Positions 24,976 to 32,786 of a stretch of 64,000 nucleotides of DNA are shown here, piece by piece. The position numbers and the translations under genes were made by a program. The stretch comes from DAIDKA01 sp036489445 (GTDB taxonomy: Bacteria; Pseudomonadota; Gammaproteobacteria; Steroidobacterales; Steroidobacteraceae). The notes below the pieces were generated by a model, which was not told the origin of the DNA, searched no databases, and was given only the letters and a program-made list of their open reading frames with translations. The DNA lies in the NCBI GenBank assembly GCA_036489445.1, contig DASXFV010000087.1, forward strand, positions 1 through 64,000, written 5' to 3'. Within the stretch, counting starts at the first letter, position 1; the number at the start of each line of letters is the position of its first letter.

Positions 24976-25218
24976 ATGAGTGCAGCGCCTGTCGTTTTTA
25001 ATCCGGTCACCGTGCCGGTCACCATCGATGCGGAGAAGTGCATCGCGCACAAGGGTTGCACGGTGTGTGTCGATGTCTGCCCGCTTGACGTGTTGGCCAT
25101 CGACCTGAGCAAGGGCACCGCCTATATGAAGTTCGACGAGTGCTGGTACTGCATGCCATGCGAGAAGGACTGCCCAACCGGGGCCGTGCACGTAGAAATT
25201 CCGTACTTGCTCAGATGA
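24976..25218 (+). CDS. AprB-like ferredoxin with two [4Fe-4S] clusters
   Basis: An 80-residue ferredoxin with two four-cysteine motifs: Cys22, 28, 31 and 35 (CIAHKGCTVCVDVCP, with an unusually wide five-residue first gap) and Cys56, 59, 62 and 66 (CWYCMPCEKDCP). The segment AYMKFDECWYC resembles AprB, the beta subunit of APS reductase, though the AprB C-terminal extension is missing. ATG 24976 has GAGGAG seven bases ahead. It sits ten bases after the flavoprotein gene and is the probable electron carrier for it. Confidence 0.88.
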   Translation: MSAAPVVFNPVTVPVTIDAEKCIAHKGCTVCVDVCPLDVLAIDLSKGTAYMKFDECWYCMPCEKDCPTGAVHVEIPYLLR

Positions 25219-25241
25219 TCTTGCTACAGACAGGAGTTTCC

Positions 25242-26693
25242 ATGAGTTTGATCAAGCGGCTGGGCAGTCTGCTATTCATCGCGGCGGTGGCGAACGCCGC
25301 ACACGCGGGCGAGACCATCCGCGTGGCGATTGGAACCCAGGATACGACGATCAATTGCGCCACTGGAGGGCTGCTGATTCGCGAGCTGAATCTGCTGCAG
25401 AAGTATCTGCCGCACGACGGCCGCTACAGGAACGTCACCTACGATGTGCAGTGGGCGAACTTCACCTCCGGTGCACCGCTCACCGGCGAGATGGTCGCAG
25501 GCAAGCTCGACATCGGTGCGATGGCGGACTTCCCCGGCGTGAATAATGGTGCGGCCTTCCTGAAGGCGAACAAGCGCAGTGTATTCATCTCGGTGCTCTC
25601 GGGTAGCATTCTGGGCAGCGGCAACGGCATCGTGGTGCCGCTGAACTCGAAGATCACTTCGTTGTCGCAGCTCAAGGGCCATACGATCTCGGTGCCTTTC
25701 GCGTCGACCGCGCACGGCATGCTACTGCGTGCAATCGCGGCGCAGGGTTGGGACCCGCAAAATGATGTCAATGTCATCACCCAGGCCCCAGAGGTTGCCG
25801 GACCCGCCCTGCAGGCAGGCAAGATCGAGGCGCACGCGGACTTCGTGCCGTTTGCTGAGCTGTTCGAATATCGCGGCATTGCACGCAAGATCTTCGACGG
25901 TGCGCAGACGAATGCGCCCACGTTCCATGGCGCGCTGGTCAGCGCGGACTATGCGCAGAAATATCCTGAAGTTGTCGTCGCCTACCTGCGCGCCGCCCTC
26001 GAGGCGGACCGACTGGTTACAGCGGACCCGGAGAAGTTCAGCCTGCTGGTCGAGAAGGTCACGGGCATCGAAGCCGCGGTAAACTATCTGTATTACGGGC
26101 CACTGGGTCTGCAGACGCGCGATTTCACCTGGAAACCCGAGTATCGCCGGGCGGTTACCACGGCCATCCAGACCTTGACGCTGCTCGGCCGTCCCTCGCC
26201 CCTGCAGGCCAACACCTTCATCGATGACCGCTATATTCGCGCGGCCTTCAAGGCCTCGGGCCTCGACTACGACACCAGCCTGGCGAACTATGCGAAGTCG
26301 CCGCTGCATGCGAAGGACGCCGTCACGGGGCGGCCCATCACGGATGTACGCCGTGCGGCCGGCATCTGGCTGCGGGATGAACCAAAGGTGCGCCACTATG
26401 CCAGCATCGAGAGCGCCTTGTCGGACCTGCGCCACATCCAGCAGGCGGGCCGCCCTTGGCGGGCCGTCTATGTGCAGGACCTGACGCGCGGTATCAAGCT
26501 GCTGGCACCGAATGCCTGGTATGCCACGGAAGCGGGCGGGCAGTTGAGCGCCTTCCTGCAGAAGGATGATGCGGCCGCCTACGCCACCACTCATGGTGGC
26601 CGCGTGCTGGACTTCGCAGGGGCGCAGGCTGCCGCGCAGGCGCAGCGTTCAGGACAGGTATCAGGGCGAGTGCCCGAGCGGAAGCCATCGTGA
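25242..26693 (+). CDS. NitT/TauT-type substrate-binding protein with a NosL-like C-terminal domain
   Basis: A 483-residue periplasmic protein. The signal peptide ends AHA at about 23. A NitT/TauT-type solute-binding domain follows (about 25-350: TSGAPLTGEMVAGKLDIGAM, VPFASTAHGMLLRAIA, YPEVVVAYLRAALEADRLV). The last 90 or so residues do not belong to that fold: AVYVQDLTRGIKLLAPNAWY and AAAYATTHGGRVLDFAGA resemble NosL, a copper-binding accessory lipoprotein of nitrous oxide reductase. The NosL Cys/Met ligands are not evident, so metal binding is unproven. AGGAG lies five bases before ATG 25242. The ABC permease and ATPase follow with overlaps, so this is the binding protein of that importer. 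Confidence 0.85.
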   Translation: MSLIKRLGSLLFIAAVANAAHAGETIRVAIGTQDTTINCATGGLLIRELNLLQKYLPHDGRYRNVTYDVQWANFTSGAPLTGEMVAGKLDIGAMADFPGVNNGAAFLKANKRSVFISVLSGSILGSGNGIVVPLNSKITSLSQLKGHTISVPFASTAHGMLLRAIAAQGWDPQNDVNVITQAPEVAGPALQAGKIEAHADFVPFAELFEYRGIARKIFDGAQTNAPTFHGALVSADYAQKYPEVVVAYLRAALEADRLVTADPEKFSLLVEKVTGIEAAVNYLYYGPLGLQTRDFTWKPEYRRAVTTAIQTLTLLGRPSPLQANTFIDDRYIRAAFKASGLDYDTSLANYAKSPLHAKDAVTGRPITDVRRAAGIWLRDEPKVRHYASIESALSDLRHIQQAGRPWRAVYVQDLTRGIKLLAPNAWYATEAGGQLSAFLQKDDAAAYATTHGGRVLDFAGAQAAAQAQRSGQVSGRVPERKPS

Positions 26694-27562
26694 GTTCCGC
26701 GGGCGTCTCCAGGTGGGTTGCGGCCGGCCGGAACGTGCCGGGAGTTCGTATTGGAGCGCCTGCGGTCGGTACGTCGGTCGCGACCAGGGCATTGCGCGCC
26801 GCTATCCGGTCCGCATCCATCGCCGCCTGCCTGTTGCTGTGGCACTTGGCTGCCACGCGTCATGTCAATCTCGGATTCGTCAGTTTCGCCAACGTGCCAT
26901 CGCCGGCCGAGGTCGCGGCGGCAGCGTGGAAGCTGCTGCAGACGCCGAAGCTGTGGCGGCATCTGTCCAGCAGCCTGATGCGCGTGGGACTGGGCTTCGG
27001 CATGGCATCTCTGGTCGGCATCGTGCTGGGACTGCTGATCGGCCGCTGGCGCTGGGCCCATGAGGCGCTCCTGGCGCCGCTGGAGCTGTTGCGGCCCATT
27101 CCCGCCGTGGCGTGGATTCCGCTGGCGATTCTCATCTTTCCCTCCTCCGAGGGCAGCATGATTTACATCACTTTCATCGGCGCGCTGTTTCCGATCCTGC
27201 TGAACACGATTCACGGTGCCGAATCGGTCGATGCCCGGCTCATTGCCGCGGCGCGCAGCCTCGGCACGCGGCCGTTGCGACTGTTCACGGAGGTGATCGT
27301 GCCCGGCGCGGCGCCGAGCATTGCGACCGGACTGTCGATCGGCATGGGGACCTGCTGGTTCTGCCTCGTCACGGCCGAGATGATTGCGGGGCAGTACGGC
27401 ATCGGCTACTACACCTGGCAGTCGTACACGGTGCAGGATTATCCAGACATCGTCGTCGGCATGCTGCTGATCGGTGTACTGGGCCTGGGCTGCAGCGCAC
27501 TCGTGCGCTGGGGCATGCAGCAGCTGATGCCCTGGCACCAGCCGCGGCGAGGTGCGCAGTGA
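26690..27562 (+). CDS. ABC transporter permease (NitT/TauT/SsuC type)
   Basis: A 290-residue permease with about six membrane helices and a 45-residue N-terminal extension. The coupling motif is visible (TEVIVPGAAPSIATGLSIG), with LRPIPAVAWIPLAILIF before it, both typical of the SsuC/TauC/NrtB group. GTG 26690 overlaps the binding-protein stop by four bases, and its own stop overlaps the ATPase start. It should form a homodimeric channel with the ATPase at 27559 and receive substrate from the binding protein at 25242. Confidence 0.9.
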   Translation: MSSAGVSRWVAAGRNVPGVRIGAPAVGTSVATRALRAAIRSASIAACLLLWHLAATRHVNLGFVSFANVPSPAEVAAAAWKLLQTPKLWRHLSSSLMRVGLGFGMASLVGIVLGLLIGRWRWAHEALLAPLELLRPIPAVAWIPLAILIFPSSEGSMIYITFIGALFPILLNTIHGAESVDARLIAAARSLGTRPLRLFTEVIVPGAAPSIATGLSIGMGTCWFCLVTAEMIAGQYGIGYYTWQSYTVQDYPDIVVGMLLIGVLGLGCSALVRWGMQQLMPWHQPRRGAQ

Positions 27563-28428
27563 ACGCGGTCAGGCTGGATGACCGGCAGGACGCGCCAGCG
27601 GTGGCGCGCGGCGGCCGGATCAGCGCGGACCGGGTGCGAATCGAACTGGGCACCGGGGCGGCACGCTTCGAAGCATTGCATGACGTCTCGATCGCGGTTG
27701 AGCCGGGCGAATTCGTGTGCCTGCTGGGCCCCTCGGGCTGCGGCAAATCGACGCTGCTGGGCGCCCTCGCGGGTCATCTGCGCGCGGCACAGGGCAGGTT
27801 GGACCTGGATGGCGTTCCCATCGCGGGGCCGGATCCGCAACGTGGCCTGGTGTTCCAGCACCACACGCTATTTCCCTGGAAAACGGTGCTCGGCAATGTC
27901 GCCTATGGCCTGAAGATGAAGGGCATCGATCGGCGAACGCGCGAATGCGAGGCGCGCCGGATGATCGAGCTGGTGGGACTGACCGGCTTTGAGGACCGCT
28001 ATCCGCGCGAGCTGTCAGGCGGCATGCAGCAGCGCATCGAGATCGCGCGCGTGCTCATCAACCGCCCCCGCGTGCTGCTGATGGACGAACCGTTCGGGGC
28101 ATTGGATGCGCTCACGCGCACGCGTATGCAGGAAATGTTGCTCGCACTGTGGGCGCGCATGAGCACCACGGTGCTGTTTGTCACTCATGATATCGACGAG
28201 GCCCTGTTTCTCGCCGATCGGGTCCTGATCCTCAGTCGGGGACCGGGGCGCATCATCGAGGAGCTGCCCGTGCTATGTGAGCGCCCGCGCCATGCCAGAC
28301 AGCTGACCGACCCACAGTTCCTCGCGCTGAAACGCCGCTGCCTCGAATTGCTGCGCGACAGCGGTGGCGCCGTGCCGGATCGGGAGCACCTGACGCCGCT
28401 GGGCTCGGCACTGGTCGGGGCTTCATGA
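27559..28428 (+). CDS. ABC transporter ATP-binding protein (NitT/TauT/SsuB type)
   Basis: A 289-residue ATPase with Walker A GPSGCGKSTL (about 61-70), Q-loop region LVFQHHTLFPWKTV, signature LSGGMQQR, Walker B VLLMDEPFGALD and the switch histidine in FVTHDIDEA. The start is GTG 27559, overlapping the permease stop by four bases; the frame's longer upstream extension is shadow sequence inside the permease gene. It powers the importer encoded by the two previous genes. The Q-loop sequence LFPWKTV is typical of nitrate/sulfonate/taurine importers. Confidence 0.92.
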   Translation: MNAVRLDDRQDAPAVARGGRISADRVRIELGTGAARFEALHDVSIAVEPGEFVCLLGPSGCGKSTLLGALAGHLRAAQGRLDLDGVPIAGPDPQRGLVFQHHTLFPWKTVLGNVAYGLKMKGIDRRTRECEARRMIELVGLTGFEDRYPRELSGGMQQRIEIARVLINRPRVLLMDEPFGALDALTRTRMQEMLLALWARMSTTVLFVTHDIDEALFLADRVLILSRGPGRIIEELPVLCERPRHARQLTDPQFLALKRRCLELLRDSGGAVPDREHLTPLGSALVGAS

Positions 28429-29408
28429 CGGGCGCGGCTGATTATTCTGCGGACGCTGATGCCGGCATTGCCGGGTTGCAGCGCCGCCTGACCAGTGAGG
28501 ATCCCGCCGTGCGGCGGGTGGCCGTGCTGGAATTGGCGGATTCGAGCGAGGAGTCCTTGCTGCATGCCATTCTCAGCATACTGCGGCACGATCCTGATCC
28601 CGCATTGCGGGCTGAGGCGGCCCGCGCATTGGCGGGCTGGGATGGCGATGAGGTGGTGGAGGCATTGGCGGCGGCCCTGCGCGATGAACTGCCGGTGCGC
28701 GGGGCCGCGGCATCGAGCCTGACGGAACTCAAAGATGCCAGCGCGGCCGCGCGGCTGATCCCCTATGCGGCCGACCCTGATGCTTTCGTCTGCGCCTCGG
28801 CGCTGCGCGGATTGAAGGAGCTGCGTCTGACGGCCGCCGCAGCCCCCGCAATGGTCGCGCTGTCACATGCGGAGGCCACCGTGCGCCGCGAAGCTGTTGG
28901 TGTGCTCGGCTGGTTGAAACAAGCCGCGGCGCTGCCGTTGCTCGCGCGCACGGCCGTGGAAGATGCGGATGCCGAAGTCCGGCGGGCGGCCGCCGGTGCG
29001 CTAGGCCTGGCCGCGCCCGCAAACGACGCCGCACTGGTGGCCCTGCGGGCGGCACTGCGGGATGCCGTTTGGACGGTGCGTGAGGAGGCGGCCACCACTC
29101 TGGGGAAATTCCGCGACTCCGGTGGCGCAATCGTGGCGGCGCTGCGGGCGGCAATGGCGGATGACTACTGGCAGGTTCGGCTGCGCGCGGCGCGTTCCCT
29201 GGGCCGCCTGCGCGATGCACAGGCGCTGCCGCTGCTCATCGAAGCGCTGTTGCATCCGGCGGGCAACCTGCGCAAGGAGGCGGCGATCGCGCTGGGTGAA
29301 ATAGGCGAGGCGACAGCGGTCTGCGCGCTCGAGGCGGCCGGCGCCGATCCGGATCCGGAGGTCCGCAAGGCGGTCCGGTTGGCATTGCAACGGCTGACGA
29401 GCGGATGA
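28425..29408 (+). CDS. HEAT-repeat protein of the redox/transport operon
   Basis: A 327-residue all-helical protein built of about ten HEAT repeats of some 30 residues, each with a DPDPALRAEAARALAGW or DADAEVRRAAAGALGL pattern, like the PBS-lyase HEAT group. Such scaffolds hold or insert partners; related repeat proteins occur with Fe-S and cofactor-modifying enzymes. ATG 28425 overlaps the ATPase stop, so it is made together with the importer and the redox pair. There is no signal peptide, so it acts in the cytoplasm, possibly with the flavoprotein. No known function. Confidence 0.85.
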   Translation: MTGAADYSADADAGIAGLQRRLTSEDPAVRRVAVLELADSSEESLLHAILSILRHDPDPALRAEAARALAGWDGDEVVEALAAALRDELPVRGAAASSLTELKDASAAARLIPYAADPDAFVCASALRGLKELRLTAAAAPAMVALSHAEATVRREAVGVLGWLKQAAALPLLARTAVEDADAEVRRAAAGALGLAAPANDAALVALRAALRDAVWTVREEAATTLGKFRDSGGAIVAALRAAMADDYWQVRLRAARSLGRLRDAQALPLLIEALLHPAGNLRKEAAIALGEIGEATAVCALEAAGADPDPEVRKAVRLALQRLTSG

Positions 29409-29695
29409 CTATGGATGCCATTCCATTGAGCATTGTGCTGCGTCCCGGCCAACTATTGCTGCGCTGGGCCGATGGCGATTCCGTGCTGATTGCTGCCAGC
29501 CTGCGGTCGGCCTGCCGCTGCGCCGATTGCCGTGCGGCGGTACTGAGCGGCCGCGCCCGGCAGGCCGATCCCGAAGTGCGGCTGCAGGGCGCCGCGCCCG
29601 TGGGGCAGTACGCGCTGCGGCTGCTGTTCAACGACGGGCATGACCGTGGCATCTATCCGTGGGAACTGCTACGCCAGCTCTCACCGCTGATATAG
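29405..29695 (+). CDS. DUF971-family protein
   Basis: A 96-residue protein with the DUF971 pattern: a Cys-rich segment ACRCADCRAAV (Cys37, 39 and 42) and VGQYALRLLFNDGHDRGIYP, then WELLRQLSPLI at the end. DUF971 domains occur as the N-terminal zinc domain of gamma-butyrobetaine hydroxylase and as a C-terminal part of the plastid Fe-S scaffold HCF101. The second association suggests a part in Fe-S handling for the flavoprotein/ferredoxin pair. ATG 29405 overlaps the HEAT-gene stop. It closes the operon. Confidence 0.85.
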   Translation: MTMDAIPLSIVLRPGQLLLRWADGDSVLIAASLRSACRCADCRAAVLSGRARQADPEVRLQGAAPVGQYALRLLFNDGHDRGIYPWELLRQLSPLI

Positions 29696-29784
29696 CGAGC
29701 CGTAATATTGCAACGGGAATAACGCTTCGCGGCAAACTGGCGTTCCGACCCCATTCACACGCATCATTACGGGCATTGACTCTG

Positions 29785-29804
29785 GCGGGGTGTGTCGACC
29801 CCGC
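29785..29804. promoter_or_regulatory. Perfect inverted repeat upstream of the cytochrome gene
   Basis: GCGGGGT-GTGTCG-ACCCCGC has seven-base perfect arms around six bases and sits 42 bases before the cytochrome c start, in the 145-base gap after the DUF971 gene. It could be an operator or a hairpin in the leader. A TTGACT at 29776-29781 just upstream might be a -35 element, but no fitting -10 was found. Confidence 0.35.
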
Positions 29805-29846
29805 GCGGTAGAGAGCTAAAATGCTGAGAATGAGGGGAATATGCAG

Positions 29847-31220
29847 ATGAAGCGTTCGCGAATCATCGTCGGTGTCGTCGTGCTGGTAGCGCTGGTGATC
29901 CTGGCGCGAATCATGATCGTCCCGGGGCCCATGGCCTTTGCAAAAGGTCAACGGGTTGTGCTGGCGCAATACCCAAGTAATCCCACGGGGGTCCCCGCGG
30001 ACTTGACGCAGACCGACCCCTTGGCGCACGGCCGATATCTGGCACAGGCGGCTGACTGCGAAGCCTGTCATACGGCCGAAGGCGGCCAGCCCTTTGCGGG
30101 CGGCCGGCCCTTCGTGACTGATTTCGGGACGATCTATTCTCCCAACATCACCCCGGACACCAAGACTGGCATTGGCTCGTGGACCGACGCGGATTTCCTC
30201 ACCGCGGTGCATGAGGGTCGCAATCCCGACGGTGAGCACCTCTATCCTGCCTTTCCGTATGCCGCTTACACCTATCTGACCGATCAGGATGTACTGGCCA
30301 TCAAGGCATACATCTTCAGTATGCCGCCGGTCAGCAATGTCGCACCGGCCAATACCCTGCATTTCCCTTTCAACCAACGCGCGCTGATGGCGGTGTGGGC
30401 ATTGCTGTACGACCCGGACCATCGCTTCCAGCCGGTGGCGGATCGCCCGGCGGACTGGAACCGCGGGGCCTATCTGGTCGAATCCCTGGGACACTGCGGT
30501 GACTGTCACACACCGCGCACGTTGCTGCAGGCGCTGAACAACCGCGAAAAATTTGCGGGTGGTATGGCGGAAGGCTGGCGCGCCTACAATCTCAGCAGCG
30601 ATGCAACGTCCGGCATTGGGAGCTGGACTCCGGAGGAGTTGCAGCATTACATGTCGACCGGACACTCGATGAACCGTGGATCAGCCTTCGGGCCCATGGC
30701 GCAAGCCGTGCACCTGAGCTTCCAGAATCTGACCCCGTCGGATATCAATGCGATTTCCGTCTATGTGCGCAGTGTGCCTCCGGTCGCAAGTTCGGACCTT
30801 CCGGCACCCAAGCTGGCACGATCCACCGCATATCCGAGCGATGAGAACCATTCCGATGAGAAGCTGAAGCAAGGCCGTCTCTTGTTCGCGGGCACCTGCA
30901 GCGGCTGTCATTCCTGGACAGGCGTCAGCGATTTTGTCCCCTATGCCACGTTGACGGGCACGCGTGCGGTCAATGATCCGACGGCTACAAATGTGGCGCT
31001 GGCGGTGCTGCGCGGCGCCGGTCCGTTGCCGGCTGCCGGGGCGATTGCCACCATGCCGGCATTTGGGCCTGCCTTGAGCGATGAAGAGATTGCCGCGGTC
31101 TCCAACTACGTCATCGCCCGGTTCGGCGCGCAGCCATCGTCAATCTCCGCAGCGGATGTCGCCAAACTTCGCAATGCAAGCGGGCAGGCTCCGCGCCAAG
31201 CTGGCGATCCGAAAACCTAA
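29847..31220 (+). CDS. Tri-haem c-type cytochrome (alcohol dehydrogenase cytochrome-subunit type)
   Basis: A membrane-anchored or secreted cytochrome of 457 residues with an N-terminal hydrophobic segment (about 6-26) and three haem-binding motifs: CEACH (near 71), CGDCH (near 217) and CSGCH (near 350), each in a separate domain. This layout matches the cytochrome subunits of membrane alcohol/aldehyde dehydrogenases and of several molybdenum hydroxylases, passing electrons from the periplasmic enzyme to the quinol or oxidase chain. ATG 29847 fits GAGGGG at 29832 better than ATG 29841. The partner dehydrogenase is not in this operon; a YqeB-like maturation gene follows at 31983. Confidence 0.88.
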   Translation: MKRSRIIVGVVVLVALVILARIMIVPGPMAFAKGQRVVLAQYPSNPTGVPADLTQTDPLAHGRYLAQAADCEACHTAEGGQPFAGGRPFVTDFGTIYSPNITPDTKTGIGSWTDADFLTAVHEGRNPDGEHLYPAFPYAAYTYLTDQDVLAIKAYIFSMPPVSNVAPANTLHFPFNQRALMAVWALLYDPDHRFQPVADRPADWNRGAYLVESLGHCGDCHTPRTLLQALNNREKFAGGMAEGWRAYNLSSDATSGIGSWTPEELQHYMSTGHSMNRGSAFGPMAQAVHLSFQNLTPSDINAISVYVRSVPPVASSDLPAPKLARSTAYPSDENHSDEKLKQGRLLFAGTCSGCHSWTGVSDFVPYATLTGTRAVNDPTATNVALAVLRGAGPLPAAGAIATMPAFGPALSDEEIAAVSNYVIARFGAQPSSISAADVAKLRNASGQAPRQAGDPKT

Positions 31221-31272
31221 TGATCTTAAGATAGCGCCATCGATCGCTGCGGCAGGCCGGAGGCTCAGGCAA

Positions 31273-31986
31273 GTGCGCAAAGCGCTGGTGCTCACGCACG
31301 TCCCTTTTGAGGATCCGGGGTCGCTGTCTGCAGCGCTCGAGATGCGAGGACTGTCGATCGAGACGCGGGATGCCTGTGTGGCGGACCTGCGTGAGCTGGA
31401 CGCCCTCGAGCCAGACTTACTGATCGTCCTGGGCGGTCCGATCGCGGTTTACGAGGCCGGCACCTATCCCTTTCTAGCGGGCGAGATCCAATTGCTCCGC
31501 CAGCGACTGGCGGCACAGCGCCCGACACTGGGGATCTGTCTGGGTGCACAGTTGATGGCCGCGGCTCTTGGGGCTGCTGTCTATCCCGGGACACGGGGCA
31601 AGGAAATCGGCTGGGCGCCCTTGCGGGCAGGGGATGATGTGGATCGCTGTCCTGCGATCGCAGAATTGCTCGCACCGGATCTGCATCTGCTGCATTGGCA
31701 CGGCGACAGCTTCGATATTCCCCCAGGTGCCGCTCATCTGGCAGCCACGCAACGCTACCCGAATCAGGCCTGGTCGCTGGGGCGATACGCGCTGGCGCTG
31801 CAATTTCATCCGGAAGTGCAGCGGGTGGGGCTCGAACGCTGGTACGTCGGGCACGCCTGCGAGCTTGCGGGGGCCGGTGTGGATGTCAGCGCGTTGCGCC
31901 ACGACGGCGAACGGTTCGCGCCCGTGCTGGAGGCGGTCGCGATGCGCTTCTGGGAGCGGTGGCTCGAGTTTTCGCTGGGTTCATGA
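31273..31986 (+). CDS. Class I glutamine amidotransferase-like protein
   Basis: A 237-residue protein of the GMP-synthase-like glutamine amidotransferase family. The nucleophile Cys lies in LGICLGAQLMAAALGA, the catalytic His in LALQFHPEVQ and Glu follows in HPEV. The substrate-like loop LVLGGPI is present as LIVLGGPIAVYEAG. The GTG at 31273, nine bases after GGAGG, is chosen over the earlier long frame. Such stand-alone enzymes may act on gamma-glutamyl compounds or be paired with a synthetase; none is adjacent. Its stop overlaps the next start (ATGA). Confidence 0.85.
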   Translation: MRKALVLTHVPFEDPGSLSAALEMRGLSIETRDACVADLRELDALEPDLLIVLGGPIAVYEAGTYPFLAGEIQLLRQRLAAQRPTLGICLGAQLMAAALGAAVYPGTRGKEIGWAPLRAGDDVDRCPAIAELLAPDLHLLHWHGDSFDIPPGAAHLAATQRYPNQAWSLGRYALALQFHPEVQRVGLERWYVGHACELAGAGVDVSALRHDGERFAPVLEAVAMRFWERWLEFSLGS

Positions 31987-32786
31987 GCATGCCGCCGGGC
32001 GCCATACTGGTGATGGGCTGCGGCGATATTGGTTCCGCGGTGGCACACCGGCTCTTCAAGCGTGGCGCGAGCGTCGTGCTGTGCGACCTCGCGCGGCCCG
32101 CGCATGCGCGGCGGGGCATGGCCTTCACGGACGCCCTGTTCGAGGGGACTGCTGTCCTCGATGGTGTCATCGGGCGCTTCGCGGCCGACCTGCGCGCCAT
32201 GTTCGACCTGTGGCAGGCGGCGAACTGCGTGCCCGTCGTGACCCTGCGCGAGGACACGCTCCTCGAGGCGGTGCAATTCGATGCGGTGATTGAGGCCACG
32301 ATGCGGCGCGATCGCCTGCCGCCCGATATTCGCAGCTGCGCGCGCTTCACCATCGGCCTGGGTCCTGGGTATCTGCCCGGGGCAAATTGCCATGTTGCAG
32401 TGGAGACGCAGTGGGGCGCTGCGCTGGGTGAGGTGGTTCGTGACCATGCGACTGCGCCACGGGGCGGTGGCCCGAAACTGCTCGAGGGTGTGGGCCGCGA
32501 ACGCTTCGTACCGGCACCAGTCGGCGGACCGTGGAGCACCACGGCATCAATTGGACAGCGCGTGCAGGCCGGTCAGTTCGTGGGAGTCATCGGCCAAACA
32601 CCGATATGCGCGCCACTCAGCGGCTGTCTACGCGGCCTGACACACGATGGGGTGGAGGTGCGCTGCGGGCAGCGGATCGTCGAGGTGGACCCGCGCCAGC
32701 CGGCGCAGATTTTCGGTCTCGGCGAGCGCCCCGCAGCAGTGGCCGACGGCGTGTGTCGCGCGCTTGGGGTCCAGCCGACTCACTGA
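31983..32786 (+). CDS. YqeB/EF2563-like molybdenum-hydroxylase maturation protein
   Basis: A 267-residue protein with an N-terminal Rossmann-like motif (ILVMGCGDIGSAVAHRLFKR, about 8-27). Then come FTDALFEGTAVLDGV, the segment IGLGPGYLPGANCHVAVETQ and a C-terminal half rich in glycine. This is the pattern of EF2563/YqeB proteins, found with selenium-dependent molybdenum hydroxylases and xanthine dehydrogenase maturation genes. ATG 31983 overlaps the amidotransferase stop. Mo-cofactor genes (mobB, moeA, mobA) lie 11 kb downstream, yet no hydroxylase subunit gene is visible in the window. Confidence 0.8.
   Translation: MSMPPGAILVMGCGDIGSAVAHRLFKRGASVVLCDLARPAHARRGMAFTDALFEGTAVLDGVIGRFAADLRAMFDLWQAANCVPVVTLREDTLLEAVQFDAVIEATMRRDRLPPDIRSCARFTIGLGPGYLPGANCHVAVETQWGAALGEVVRDHATAPRGGGPKLLEGVGRERFVPAPVGGPWSTTASIGQRVQAGQFVGVIGQTPICAPLSGCLRGLTHDGVEVRCGQRIVEVDPRQPAQIFGLGERPAAVADGVCRALGVQPTH

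Noticed and set aside
22734..25118. Long 794-residue open frame on the minus strand
   Set aside because: It lies entirely opposite the GntR, flavoprotein and ferredoxin genes, has a His/Arg/Gln-rich composition typical of antisense frames in GC-rich DNA, and shows no domain.
26591..27538. 315-residue minus-strand frame over the permease
   Set aside because: Composition rich in Gln, Arg and His and opposite to a permease with clear membrane helices and coupling motif.
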